NCBI GenBank assembly: GCA_013399115.1
Contig: VXAA01001111.1
Location: forward strand, 187,925 to 251,924
Reading direction: 5' to 3'
Origin: Anseranas semipalmata
Lineage: Eukaryota; Chordata; Aves; Anseriformes; Anseranatidae
Length of the DNA: 64,000 bases
The notes under the pieces were generated by a model. That model made no database searches. It was not told the DNA's origin and was given only the letters and a program-made list of their open reading frames with translations. The translations under genes and the position numbers were made by a program. Positions 1 through 12,014 of this stretch are shown here, piece by piece (the stretch's first letter is position 1; every line of letters begins with the position of its first letter).

Positions 1-97
1 GGGCCCCAGCAGCCGGGCAGGAGCTGGGCTGGGAAGGAGCGGCTGGAAGAGGCGGCAGCGCTCTGCACCTTGCTTAGCAGTCAAATCACTTATAAGG
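1..97. other. GC-rich edge segment, unassigned
   Basis: The first 97 bases are strikingly GC-rich (runs such as GGGCCCC, GGAGCTGGGCTGGG, GGCGGCAGCG) compared with the AT-rich DNA that follows. The segment abuts the outer end of the LTR at 98. It does not begin with a recognisable primer-binding site when read outward from the LTR on the minus strand, so it is more likely host flank than retroviral internal sequence. It is cut by the window edge and could be the margin of a CpG-rich region; nothing more can be said from 97 bases. Confidence 0.4.
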
Positions 98-157
98 TGT
101 TGGGAAAGTATGGCTTTCGCTTAAGAATCTTGTGAGGCAGAACAAAGATACCAAAGT

Positions 158-173
158 CTTTATTCGAATAAAG
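158..173. terminator. Palindromic poly(A) signal of the LTR
   Basis: CTTTATTCGAATAAAG is a perfect 16-bp palindrome. It presents AATAAA on the minus strand (159-164, the LTR's own sense) and again on the plus strand (167-172). In the LTR sense it is followed by GACTTTGGTATC and a T-rich stretch, as expected near a cleavage site. Confidence 0.6.
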
Positions 174-232
174 GAAGAAACCTCACAAGCAACCAACACC
201 CAAGCTTCTCAGGGGGCTGAATCCCCCCTTGA

Positions 233-283
233 CCTTTTTATACTACCCCGACTGAGAAGAAGCCCTCCCCTGTTCCCTATTGG
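233..283 (-). promoter_or_regulatory. LTR core promoter: CCAAT and TATA boxes
   Basis: On the minus strand CCAAT (279-283) precedes a consensus TATAAAAAGG (233-242). Initiation would be expected about 25-30 bp further on, near 203-210, next to the GC hairpin. Both boxes are intact, so the promoter could still be functional; that is inference. Confidence 0.65.
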
Positions 284-421
284 CTGAGGTACTGCGGGGT
301 TACAATCTCCCTGATCCGTCTGCCTAATGGAACTTTCTGGAAATTTCCGCTGGTTACTATCAACTTACATATACTTTGCGAAACCTGAATCTTACAGAAG
401 GATAAAGTTTAAGTCCTAACA

Positions 422-3334
422 TTTCAACATGCTTTGTTCCTTTTTATGGTTTACAAAAGTACATAAAAATACATGTTTGTCCAACACTGCGTCTTCCTGT
501 GATTTTAACAAGACCCACATTCTCTTTTGTCTCCCTAATATGAGCACCCAGTATTTTTCCACTCATAAAGTAAAGGAGTTGGTCCGTTCTGCAGTTAAGA
601 AAACAAACATGAAGGGAGCAAAGACACAATTCAGGAGTTTAACTCTTTTTTTTTTTTTTTTTAATGCTACATGGTTTATAACCCCCAAATTATAACCCCT
701 CCAAATTCCAGAAATAAGCTGATCCTGGAGAATTCTAAATTCCTTTCTTCATCCTGGGGACATAAATCTGTATCTGATAATGGAACAAAATTCAGCCCCA
801 GTCTCCTTGCACTTCAGCTACCACTCAGAAGAGCTCTTCTACTCAGAAGAGTAGAAGAAAAACCACCCTACTTCATAAAGACGTTGTGAAGAGAAGTATA
901 TAAATTATTGAGACCTGTTCTGATACAGAGAGGTCATATATGTCTGTGTGTCTGCGTCAGAGGTAGCTAGATAGAATTGATTGCTACATGAATAAACATT
1001 TACAGCTTCAGGCCCTGCAACAGTAATGTCCGCTCTCTCGTCTCGTCTGTGAGTTTCTTAATGGTCATGTCCTGCACGACACTTTGCAGGCTGTATATTG
1101 GAAAGGGCAAACTCTTGCTGTTCTTCTGTGCTGTACAGTAAGCCCTTTCTGCCCCCATTACTGTTTGATCTTTTACAAGGTTATCCTGCTATGAATTATA
1201 GGATGTAATTAAGGATGATGGTTTTAATCCTTCTCATTGTAAATGTACAATCTATTTATACAAGAACCAGCTACATGATATTGTGAATTTTGTGCAGTCT
1301 ATAAGTGAGGGTGACCAAACCATTTTCTCTGGATAGAATAAATCCTTCTTACCCTCATCCTTCAGACTTCAAACTGAACTTGATCCAAACATCCTTTTCT
1401 CCAATTTAGAAAAAGCTTCATTCATTTTTAAGTTCCATTTTCATGTGAAAATGCTGTGAAATAGATTGTTCCTATAGTATTTTCAACCATGACCTGAAGT
1501 AGAAAGTACCAGAAATACCATGAGAAAACTTAATCCTTGGTTGATCTCCAGGCAATTGAGAGGTGTATGGAATTCAGGTGAGATTTCTGGGAGAGCAGGA
1601 AAATGCAAGGGTTCACTTTAAGGGACAACTACAAAGGACTGGGCAAAATGTAACATGGGTAGGTTACACCAGAAAACAAAAATCATTGCTCTTTTAAGTA
1701 AAGCAAGAGTGAGCAAGTGTAATTTGAAAGACTTCGTGTAGTGATACTAGTTGTGCCAGGATTGCTCTGCAGGTACTGTGCTCCATAAAATCCTGTCCCT
1801 GAGTGTCCACACTGGGGGACATATCACCAAGTATAGTCAATCTATTCCTGACCTATACTGTTGTTTGTTTGTTTTTTTTTTCCCCCATGGAAAATTAGGC
1901 ACCTGGGGGAATGACACATATGCAAGCCTCCTCCTGACAGTCAGTGTATGGTCGAAGTGTGCACTTCAGCACAGTTGTTTCTTCATCCTCCAGTTTATAT
2001 AGACTTTGCAGTAACATTTTAACATAACTTTTAAAGTCTTGCAGTAGTATTTAGAAGCCTCATTCCCATGCTACATGCTATAAAACCATGGGAGGAAAGA
2101 ACTGTGCCCCCAGAACTTCCAAAAGTGTAATGCTAAGCTGGAAGGAGAGCAATGGGAAGCGATTTCATATACTAGCCGTGGCATCTTGCCCAGGCCATTC
2201 AACAGCTCTATTTGCACCTATTGTCTGTATTATTATTTCCTACCTACACCACTTTGCAATGATGAGGGTTGGGAGTGCCCAGGCCTTCGGCAGCGAGGTT
2301 CCTCAGCCTGGGCTGCAGTGATCCCATCTCTGATGCAGATTGTCATGCAGGGTGATGTGCAAAACACACGCATATTACTGCACTACATATTCCCTCAGAT
2401 CAAAGAAAAATTGTCCAGGATATCCAAGACCCTCTGATACCATTGGATGACAGAATCACAGATCGATGGGATTTCTGAATCTGAAGGCTTGTGCAGCTAT
2501 AAACTGTTGTGCTCCTGCTCAAGCCATCATAGAGTTCTCTAGATAGGGATGGGTTGCCTGGGGACTGATATGGTTCTGGTGAATGCTGAACATCTGCTGG
2601 AGCAGGAGAGGGTGATGTGGTGACCTCTGAATACCTAAATCCTATAGAAATTAATTCTGGGATAAGTCCAGAGAAACACTATTGATTCTGACAGAATTAT
2701 TCTAGATGCATAGCCATGTAACTGAAAGCACAAATTGGCCCGACATGTAATCTGCTTTGGGATGAAAGGCACAATTTAAATGGAAGATGCTATTATTATT
2801 ATTATTTCCCTTCTAGGGTTAGTAAAGCCCTTAGCTTTCATCTTCAAGCAGAAGAGGAGGGTGGAAAAAGAGGGATTTTTTTTCTTAAAAAAAAATTAAG
2901 CAAGATGTAAGGATGCCATTCAAAATAAATGTCAGTGGGAAAGAAAAAAAAGAAAAAAGAAAAAACTCACACAACCAAACAGCCAGAAACCAAGCAAAAC
3001 TGAAGTAGATTTGACCTCAAAGGAGCTGAAATTGAGTTAAAGTTTACTACTGAAGTCAGGTTTCCCTTGGGGGGTAGGCTGCCATTTAAGCTATTTCTTC
3101 TCTTTTACTTGTACAGTATAATTCCCCTAATACAGTGCTATAGGTCAAAAAAGAGCTCCACTACAGCCGGGTTCCAATTTCCATTTACTAGCAAGAAAAA
3201 ACTCCCCTTGTATAAAACAGCTTAGTATTATTTTGTGGAAGAATTGGCTCCTAAATACTACCTTGTAGAAGAATAAGGCAACAACCTGTATCCCGGTAGT
3301 CTGAAGCGAAAGCTACTTCTTCAGGGCACTAGAT
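422..3334. other. AT-rich non-coding DNA, no gene seen
   Basis: No exon, RNA gene or intact transposon was recognised. The stretch holds a T17 run (646-662), a nested palindrome (827-857), and A/T-rich low complexity with a short ATT run (about 2,790-2,810, 2,873-2,965). The open frames (for example 429-695, 2,088-2,321) are short, overlap one another and have no family features. A phrase at about 2,628-2,660 faintly resembles the ancient repeat described at 20,350, too weakly to call. Confidence 0.6.
827..857. repeat. Nested palindrome and hairpin
   Basis: AGAAGAGCTCTTCT (827-840) is a perfect 14-bp palindrome. It overlaps a hairpin in which CTTCTACTC (836-844) pairs with GAGTAGAAG (849-857) across a 4-base loop. 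The word ACTCAGAAGAG occurs at 823-833 and 841-851, so the structure arose from an 18-bp tandem step. Confidence 0.6.
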
Positions 3335-3398
3335 CTTGAAAGATTATTCTCCTGAGTCTGCTACTGACTCACTGTGTGCCTCTTTGTCAACATTTTGT
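3335..3398 (+). mobile_element. Possible MIR-like SINE core fragment
   Basis: The phrase CTGCTACTGACTCACTGTGTG (about 3,358-3,378) resembles the conserved core of tRNA-derived MIR/CORE-SINEs, where a 'gctctgccactgac..ctgtgtgacc' motif is typical. The flanking bases do not clearly extend the match. Short and old; a chance resemblance is possible. Confidence 0.25.
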
Positions 3399-4730
3399 TT
3401 TTAAAAAAGGTGCTCTCAGTGTATCCAGTTAATTTTTAGAAGGTGACTTATTTTTATTTTCTTTTCACCTTATCTTGAATTACTTTCTCGCTCTCCTTCC
3501 CACCCCTCCATTCACCTACAGCCATGTGCACACCATCTCTTCTGTCGAGATGAAAATCTGCACAGACTGATGATTGATTGGACTGTGCCAGGGGAATAAT
3601 TAAGCAGCTTTTAGGCCCGACACTGATAATGAAAGGAGCAAACTGACACTAAACATACAAACAAATGAAAAAAAAATACACCGGAAAACTCCACATATAT
3701 GCATTACCCACTTTGTCTCAGTTATGGTACTTGTCAGCGCTACTTGTAACAGCAGGTAATAAGGAAGCTTGAGACAGAAGAGTGATTTTTAAGTTGATGG
3801 AGCCCCTTTAAAGACACACGGAGAGACTATATACCCCACTGTGTTGGCATCAAGCTTCATTTTTCCTTGCCTTCCCTGCTCTGGAAACCAGCTTGCTGCT
3901 GCCACAGAGTTAGTCCTGGTAGAGTCTCTGTTAGTGAAGGGAACTAACTTTATACTCAGCTGTGGCTTGTCGAGGCTGGGGGAGTGTGATCTGTCATCAG
4001 GGGAAAGAGAGGATTGAGACAGAGGCAGTTTTTGTGTTGTTTGGGGATGCTGGAAGGTTTTTGATATGGAGGCAACTCTCCTGAATTCATTGCATCCTGG
4101 AAAGATCCTGAGACCAAATTTAACAGGTGTGTTTATAATGAGCCCTTTGCTGTGTTTTAATACTTGTTGGAAAAGAAATGTTGTTTGAAATGTCCTCGCT
4201 CCACATGTGAAACTGCTCTGGCCTTTATCTATCTCTCTGAAAACTGAAGTGCATCTGATTTGGCATCATTTGGGTTGACACTTCTCTTTTTTTGCTAAGA
4301 TGTTGGTTAAAATGTTGGTGTGGGCCTGTTAAAAGAAAAAGTTTCTATTTATTTGTTTTTTTAACAGTTAAAGAGCCAGGGCTTGTGGTTCAGAGTCAGT
4401 TTATTATTGCAGTGTTTTTGGTACTCGGTTATTTTACTATCTATTACTTTTTTGCTTAGGCCAAAATCTTATTCCAACTGGAGGGTCAGAAGTCCTGCAG
4501 TTTTGAACAGAGGATTAAGAAATCCCAAAGTCTTGCACTAAGGAGACAGGAAGGTTAGATGAGGACAAAAAAGAAAAAAAAAAGTAATGCCTACCTTTCT
4601 TTCTGCCTCTTTGTAAAACCACTTGTCTCACAGCATTTCAATACAGGACCTGGGAAATCAGCAGAAGTGAACCACTCTCAAGACCCCATTTACCTGGGAA
4701 CCAGGCACCTTTCAAAATCCTGACCATCCT
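3399..4730. other. Non-coding unique DNA
   Basis: No gene or clear repeat was recognised. The part from about 3,560 to 3,780 (homeodomain-like ATTAAG and TGATTGATTGG words, low repeat content) has the texture of a conserved non-coding element, but nothing in the window can prove it. Confidence 0.5.
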
Positions 4731-4790
4731 TGGTGTCAGCTTGTTTGTCTGTGTAATGGGGCAATACTATCAATGAACTCATGAGCATCC
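4731..4790 (+). mobile_element. Possible MIR-like SINE 3' fragment
   Basis: GGTGTCAGCTTGTTTGTCTG followed by TGTAATGGGGCAATACTA resembles the 'ctcagtttcctcatctgtaaaatggggataata' region of MIR-type SINEs, with substitutions and a small deletion. Only this part of the element is visible. Confidence 0.3.
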
Positions 4791-7369
4791 CCAGCTGTCA
4801 GGAAGTGACGGTTTTCTGGCTGCTTAGAGGTGGTGGGCACCTTCCTGAGGCACAGGAAACTTTTCTCATCCATCTGAGGCCTACACTAACTGAAGTCACA
4901 CATACACTTCTCCTTTCATTCTATCTTGATGACCACTGAGGGCTTAAAGCAGGCAAAGACAATTCAAACCTCTCTACCCTGTACTTAAAAAGCTGGAATA
5001 GTTGTCTTCAAGCTGTACTGCCATTAAAAACTTCAAAGTAAAAAGAAAGTTAAAGGCTGCATGTGTTGAGATGATTCATCAGGATAGCACCTGCATGAGG
5101 GCAACGTAAGGGGCATTCGAGTCTTTAGCCAAAGTTCAGTGCTTAGGTTTGTGAAGTGCAGGCAAAAAACAGCCTGAATAGCTGTTGATTCACTATATGC
5201 TTAATTTGGGCAGAACCAGAGAACCTTTAGAAGTATGTTGTGCTGACACGATCACTGAACAATCTAGAAATTTTTGCAGGGAACTTCATAATAAAGAAAG
5301 AACTTCTGAAATATCTGCTATTTCTGTTTCCTACACTGGATTTTTATTTATTTATTTAGTTATTATTTTTTAGTGTTTTGCAGTATTTGCTGTTTTGATC
5401 CAAGCTGGTAGTTAGAAGTCAAAGCCCACAAACTGTTGTGACAGGTTCTGTGAACCTCATCAAATTTCTTGTTTTGGGATGTAAAGGTATTTTTTGCTTG
5501 GTGGTTCTTCCCGAAGCTGACACCAGTTATCATAGCTGGAGCACAGGGATACAAAGCACAGAACAGAGCGTGTTTTCTCTCACAGTGCAGACTCATACTC
5601 TGGGACTTGATAACACAAAGTTGTGGATGGTGGAAGTTTTTCATGGCTTCAAAAAGCAACAGGGAAAATTACTGGGAAAAAAATACACTGAAGACTATGA
5701 AAAATGGTAATAACATACCTGGATGTACAGTTCCCTGAGCTGTGACTTATTAGGATCTGAGAGACTATGGGGAAGAAGTATCAGTTACTACCTGACTTGT
5801 TATACTTTTCCTTAGGTATCCTTAACCTCTGTCATGGACAGAACTTCAATCTGACTGTAAATCAATTCTTCTGCACTTGTATCACCAAGTGATGTGAGAG
5901 AGAGAGAGAGAGGACTCCAATTATGCCTTAAGCCTGAATTAGAAAATTAACCTTGATTTTCTGAGCTGCAGCCATGTCCCAAAGCCAAGGACCACCCTTC
6001 GTTTCTCATGACTCATGCTAACAGGCTGATGGAGTCAATACAGCTGCACTGTTGACCAATTTGTCTTTGTCATACGAGAAAGGGTAACAAGATCAGGGCC
6101 TTTGATGTTTACTAAGGTTCACAAACCTTTCAGGTGACCTACTTCCATGTGGTGATTTATGGTTTCCCAATGAATCCAAGTGGAATTTCAGGGTTTTGAT
6201 TAATTCATCTTTTACATTTTTGCCTTCCTTTGATCATGAAACTCAGAACGAAACCTGCGAGCAGTGAGAGAGAGGGGGGCTGAGGGAGAAATGAAGGGAG
6301 GAGCCCCAGGCTGCACCAAAAGCAGTCAGTTCCTCTGACCCCCATCCACTCAGCCTTAACTGGGTAGATTTGTGTTTGAAAGGAAAGCGGCAAGCAACCG
6401 CTTCTTGGCTGCTGTTTGCATGTGCACAAAATATTCTGTGTTGCTCTTTTAGGAGGACCTTGTTTTACACGGGATTTTAATACAAGCGTCCAACAAGGTC
6501 AAAAATAGTGACCCTTTGAAATGAAAAGATTAACATTTTTATAGATAGGAGAGGAAAATAGGCAACTTGCACTGGAGCATGAGAATTCTATCTTGTTTTT
6601 TCTCTTTCTTTTTTTTTTTTTTCTTTACAACAAATAAGGTTTATGGATTGCAAAGAGGAGACTGCCCCATTAAAAAAATAAGTCTTTTACAGTATTTTCC
6701 AATTTAAAGCTGCATGCAAGTAGCACTCAGGATCATCCAAAAAAAGTCTGACTCACTAGTTTTTCAATTTAGTTTGTTAATAGCCTGCCTTTCATAAAAG
6801 CATCAAGCACAATAACAAAAATAACTAAATCAATAGGATGATACAGCAATGCCTCACAGAGATGATATTTTTGAAATAAATATATACCATTCAGCCTGGC
6901 CTGCTTGACATCAAATTTATATACTCAATAAGAAAGCATAATTAATGGTCCCAAACTGTATTTTCTTTCACCTATTTCACATCTCAAGAAGACCATTAAA
7001 AAAAAGGGGAAGGGGGGTGTAGGGTGGGAAAGAAAGGAGAAAGCGTTCCATTCATAAATGAAATGAACCCATTAAAAATAACTCTCTCCCCAGCTCCCTA
7101 CGAATGTCTCCTGGGGACTGGTGTGTATTTTATTAAGAAACAGAAGCGTGGAACGTGCTTGCATTTCACAAGGTCTGTAGCTAGGTGATTTATCTTCTCT
7201 CTTTCCTCCTGCTGACTCCCTGGGCATTCACTAATTTTGAGGGAAAGAAGGAGGAAGGATCTAGGATCTAGGAGTCCTATTGAAGTTAACACAGCTGTAC
7301 TAGAGCCCACCCATCTGTCTACCCCTCTGCCAACCATGTGGACCTACAATCTAATTTAATTAGCTACTT
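4791..7369. other. Non-coding AT-rich DNA
   Basis: No exon or RNA gene was recognised. Contains a (GA) microsatellite (5,896-5,912), a T-rich tract (about 6,600-6,623) and a candidate constrained block (about 6,650-6,975) that is AT-rich, non-repetitive and carries ATAATTAATGG-type words. Open frames at 5,363-5,738 overlap on both strands and look like chance. Confidence 0.5.
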
Positions 7370-7525
7370 TGATCTAAAGGTATCTAAAGACTTCTAGAAA
7401 TGAAGTGGGTGCCCAGTGTGATTTTCAGAAGGAAAATGTGTTGGGTGTGGGACTCCTTTGTGAATCCAAAGCAGTTTGGTGCTCAACTGACTTGACAGCT
7501 TTTGCAAGTCTCCCTGTCTGGTGGG
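7370..7525. repeat. Ancient sauropsid-type dispersed repeat fragment
   Basis: The text GGTATCTAAAGACTTCTAG, GGTGCCCAGTGTGATTTTCA, GGGACTCCTTTGTGAA and GCTTTTGCAAGTCTCCC follows the 'gcctaa.../ttttgaaaatc' style of very old short interspersed repeats common in turtle, crocodile and bird DNA. I rely on remembered resemblance, not an alignment, and do not name a family. Confidence 0.35.
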
Positions 7526-10500
7526 GAGGGAACTGAAGAGAGGAGGTGTATTACCACTGTGTGTCTTAGGGCAGGTAAACTAAGAGTTTCAGTTGTGTGT
7601 CAAGTCTTCCTTTTTGAGCAAATGAAAGACATCGGAGTTCAAGTCACTGAATGAACAGCAGAAAGGGATTGAAGTATTACTGCCCTCCAACTCTTTACTT
7701 CCTTTCCCGCAGATGATTATCCCTTCTGGAGTGAAGTCGGCTGAAGGGACAGTATAGTCAATTCTTGGCCACACCAAGAGTCACTGTGGGTTTCGTAGGA
7801 GCTGCCACGTGCCTGTAGTGTTTCTTTAAGACAAGCACGGGCAGAGCAGCAGGCTCATTCTCCCTTCTCTCTACTCTGCTACTGTGGCAGAAGAGTAGGG
7901 TTGATGGAGACAGAGGGAAAATGATGAGATTCATAAATCTAGTGAGGCTTGCCCTTGTTGTCTGTGACACTCTTCTTGTTTTGTCTAGCAATATTTCTAA
8001 TACTTTTTTTTTTTTCTTCCCTATTTGCTACACCTGCTTACTAATTCCTGCGTTAAATTCAAACAAAGCTCTTTTAGGTCATGGGTTGACTCATGTTCCG
8101 TCCAAACACAGACAAGCTTTGCAGTGGAAACTTACCCCTGAGTAGGAATTACACATCTACACATCTTCCCAAACTGGTGAAGCAATAGAGAACTGGCTTA
8201 GGAACAGCTGTGAGGCTGTGAGAGATTCTTTCACCAGCACCCTTTAAAAATTACTCTTATAAAGATCAAAGGAAAAGACCTGGATGTTTAGATAGTGATC
8301 TAGAACTGCCCGAGCTCCAGAACACCAAAATCATCAGTCCTGAGCCCTGTACTAGAAAATAACCACCGGTGTTCCTGATAGAAAATAATAATAATAATAA
8401 TGTGTACTATTATTTTGCCGTTCCAGTCACAAATCTGATTGCTACTTCACTTCTCACTGGAAACATTTCTGGGAAGGGGATTTCGCAGATTGATTCTCCT
8501 ACATTTAAGATGGGGGCCTAAGATTTTAATACATACGTTAGATATTGTTTTGGGCCTCAGGAGCTTAGATTTTAGCTATGTGCAATCATTCCGTACCACA
8601 CATTTGTGGCAGATGGAAATCCAAGCCACCCTAGAGAGTGATACACTCATGAAGCATCCAAGATGTGGAACAGATAGCAACAGAAAACAGGAAATAGGAG
8701 GGACCTGAAGAAGTTATTACCAAATGCAGCCTCTTTTGGAGTAATGCAAAGCAACTATTTCACAGTTAGAAGCTACCTAGCAGTTAATAATAGTACTTTA
8801 ATCTATGTTCCTTACTGCTATTTTGAATCAAACACAACAAATAGTCTTATTTTACACATGCAGTAAATATCTGCTTCATTCAAGGAAAACAGAAGCACTG
8901 AAACATTTGTCAGTAGTGGAGAAACGGATAAAATCTAAGAGGCTTAACTCCTAGTCCTTTTCATGAAGCATGGCACTAGACTGCATCTTCTGGTCAGAAA
9001 TCAAATCATAGTAAGATAAATCTGAGTTCTGATTCACTTTTCATTCATCCAGAAAAACAAGCAGAAAAAAACATTGTTCCTGGAGGCTTGTGTCTGAGGA
9101 AAAAATGAAAAAAAAAGGGGGGGGGGGGGGAAGGAAAGGCTTCAGTGTTTGGTCCTATATTTTATCACTGGGCAGGTGTGGATTTTTTTTTTTCATTTAT
9201 TTTTATTTTTCTTCTTCCTTTTCTGCAGCATTGTGCCAATATCTGGTTGATACCAAACATAGCAACTCATTCATTATCCTGAATATCTTCTGAGCCAAAC
9301 TCCACCCATAAATAGGGCTGCACTGACTCATAAATCTCTGTGGCTGGACGCCTGAAAATGCATGTAGAATCCACCACTGGGTTTGGACATAATAAATAAT
9401 GAAAAATGAGACTTGGTAGTTGCCATATTTTGTAATGAATTGTAGCTGGGAAAAGAAGACAATGCGAACTATCCTGAAACTTGCAAGATTAGATAGACCT
9501 ATTTACAGAAGGGCTTATTTATGGTGGAGTGAAATAGTCTTTGCAGAATTTTACTTGTCATGTAATGACTTAAAAACAAACATAGGAACTGCCATTAATA
9601 ATAATAATAATAATAATAAAAATATTAATAATGACATGCAAAGGTGATACAGCTCTGTGACTTTTGCAAAGAAATTAGAGTGTCCAGCATAGATTAAACA
9701 TTTTCCTTTATCAGGACTTAAAGTTCCTCACAGAATAATATCGGGCCCGATGACATTTTGGCTTTTTAGGGGGAATATTTTTACCTCCATACAAAACAAT
9801 TTAAAACCCAGAATTGGAAGGTTTTTGTTTGTTTGTTTTAGTTCAGGTTTTGTATTATTTCTCTTACAGAAAATCTTAACAATAGATTATGAATTTAATA
9901 TCACAAACAAAATAAAATATCTTGATATCTGAACCTAGAGAGTTCAATTTATTTCAATATTTTATTTTATTCTTTACCTTGGGGTCTTTTTGACCCCCAA
10001 AATCATTATCCTGCAGGACGTTTTGCAATCTTATGGGTTAACTTCCGATCCAACACCGAACACTAATTATACAGCTAAATGAATAAGTCAGAATAACATA
10101 ATATCTGTGGAACGGTGACTGCTAGTTTCAGCTAGCTCTACTAGATATTTCCAGTGAAGGTTTAAAACCACAATATAAGAGTCATTAAAATGCCATCAGT
10201 TACAGTCACTAAACCATAGTATCTGATGTACTGCTTTATTTTTCTATGCCATATCTTTCATATTGTGCTGTGGCAAGTGTTGACTTTTTAATTGCAGTTG
10301 CAGTATGTCATCTAATTGGGCAATATTGCAGTAAGGAAGATGCTCTCCCTGAATCCAGCTGGCAGTTAATTTACACCCAAAACACAAACAGCTGAAGTCC
10401 ATGTTCCTTAAAATCTAGCTAAGGAATGGCAGAAATTGTCTCTTGCTACAGGCAGTCTTGGACTTTCTAAGCTTTTACTTGAAAGATTAAAGCTCAAACT

Positions 10501-11340
10501 TCTTCATTTTTAAATAAATATTTGGCTTCATTCCTACCTTTAAAGAGAAATGACATCTTATGTTTCACAACTTAATGTTTGTGTCAAAATATGTAGTTGT
10601 ACCTCTCATCTTTTATTGTAGATTTGTTATTCTCCCTGAATATATATATTTATATATTATATATATTCCAAAAGTCAGTTTAGCTGCTGAAATCTGAGAA
10701 GGCAGTACCAAATACTTAGCTTCTAGTCACTGAGTTGAGAAGACACCCAAATTCAACCCACTGGTATTCTGAAATGCAAAGTTACAATTGTACCTTACAG
10801 ATGTGCGAGCACTTCAGGAAAAACTCAATCCTACAAAAGAGGAAGGGATGTAGTTTCTAAATCACAGGCAGGCCCCGTCTGCATGTTCTAAGTCTGCGTG
10901 ATTTTAACCTTGAGCGTAACAGACAAAATCATTCCCATTCTGGGGCTTGAGTAGCAAAGGAGTACAATAATTATAGCACTCTCTGAAGAAGCAGAAGTAC
11001 AGGGTTCAAGTGTGCATCTTTCCTGTCCCATGAGAGGTCTTTAGTTCATCAGGGAAGGTTTGAGAGTGTTAATCAGAATTAACCTCAACATGGTTTAAAG
11101 ACCTTTGTGAAAGTACTGGCTTGTAAATTAGGTGGTCTTCAATCAGCTGTGCTTGCAAAAGAAACCAAGTTAATTCACTTGAGCCCACTTAGAGGAATTT
11201 TCACGCAGACAGCAGTTCATGGGGTTCATACACGTCCTCCTCTAGACAAACCTGACTGAGATTTCATTGGTCAGCATGTAATTCTGAACAAGTGAACTTG
11301 ATAATTAATGTAATCTTGGCTGGCCATGAAGTTACCTCAT
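7526..11340. other. Non-coding AT-rich DNA with several microsatellites
   Basis: No gene was recognised. Simple repeats: (AAT)6 at 8,384-8,401, an A run joined to G14 at 9,117-9,130, (TAA)8 at 9,596-9,619, and an imperfect (TA)n palindrome at about 10,641-10,668. The open frames at 7,758-8,145 and 9,090-9,932 have no recognisable domain, and the later ones read through these repeats. Confidence 0.55.
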
Positions 11341-11930
11341 CTGAGAATCATTGAATTTGGTTTGGAAGGTTTTGTGTACCTCTGTGGACAACGTAAGATC
11401 TCCTCTGAGCTTTCTCTTCTCCAGTTGGAACAGAGCCGCTTCATATACTGTATGCTGCAGCTTCCTGACCATCCTGGCGGTGCTTTGCTGGACTCAGTTT
11501 GTCATTATCTTTCTTGTTTGGGGTAGCAGTACTAGTGGTGTTAGTCTCAGGTTTTGGTCCCTGAGGCATACCAGTAATATCCAGCTGCCACCTATAAGTT
11601 GCATGGCTAATCAGAACCCTTTGAGCCTGGTGGTCCAGCTAGTTTTCCATCTGTGTTATGCCCCAGTTATCCAGTCCATGTATCACTAACACGGTATAAA
11701 GATACTGTGAAAGACTGTGTCAAAGGCTTTGTTAACATCAAGCTAAACAGCGTCCGCTTCTCTCTGCTCATCCATACAGACAGTCATCCCATCACAGAAG
11801 GCAATAAGTTTGATCAAGTATAATTTGTCTGCTGTAAGTCCATACAGCCTGATTACACCCCCCTTTGTCCTTCCTCTTCTTGGAAATGACAGCCAGGGGG
11901 ATTTTCCCCATAATCTTTTTCCACAGTATT
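11341..11930 (-). mobile_element. Degraded CR1 LINE, 3' portion
   Basis: Read on the plus strand this is the reverse complement of a CR1 3' half. It opens with a decayed tail (GAATCATTGAATTTGGTTTGG), then TTTCTCTTCTCCAG, then a stretch matching the 3' UTR. From about 11,560 to 11,930 it covers the C-terminal part of the reverse-transcriptase ORF, with recognisable phrases such as GTCAAAGGCTTTGTTAACAT (CR1 'aaggctttgctaaagtc') and CATCACAGAAGGCAATAAG (CR1 'catagaaggagatcag'). It is 5'-truncated, as most avian CR1 copies are, and riddled with substitutions and stops, so it is a dead copy. The boundary near 11,930 is approximate. Confidence 0.75.
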
Positions 11931-11962
11931 TAAGTAGTGGTCATTTGATTTCTGAATCAAGT

Positions 11963-12006
11963 AATACCTAATATTAGTAAAAAAAATACCTAATATTAGT
12001 AAAAAG
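11963..12006. repeat. 22-bp tandem duplication (2 copies)
   Basis: Two adjacent 22-bp units differ at one base only. Each contains the 10-bp palindrome CTAATATTAG. The near-identity implies a recent local duplication. Confidence 0.8.
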
Positions 12007-12014
12007 GAAATGAA

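Larger units (their letters stand above)
98..421 (-). mobile_element. Endogenous retrovirus LTR (apparently solo), minus orientation
   Basis: Read on the minus strand this 324-bp segment has the anatomy of a retroviral LTR. It starts TGTTAGGA and ends TCCCAACA, a near-perfect short terminal inverted repeat of the TG...CA type. U3 has a CCAAT box (279-283) about 37 bp upstream of a TATAAAAAGG box (233-242). A GGGGG/CCCCC hairpin (211-230) lies where the R region should begin, and an AATAAA poly(A) signal (159-164) sits about 70 bp downstream of the TATA box. U5 would be roughly 98-140. A perfect GGAAATTTCC palindrome lies in U3 (339-348). No primer-binding site or polypurine tract flanks it, so it is probably a solo LTR left by recombination. 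The 5-6 bp on either side do not match as a target-site duplication, so the outer limits could be off by a few bases or the duplication may have decayed. The family was not identified; it does not look like the alpharetrovirus LTR. Confidence 0.75.

Noticed and set aside
1..97. CpG-island promoter
   Set aside because: Only 97 bases are visible, CpG is not dense throughout, and no exon follows.
11326..11689. Two plus-strand frames of 66 and 112 codons
   Set aside because: They lie antisense within the decayed CR1 copy.
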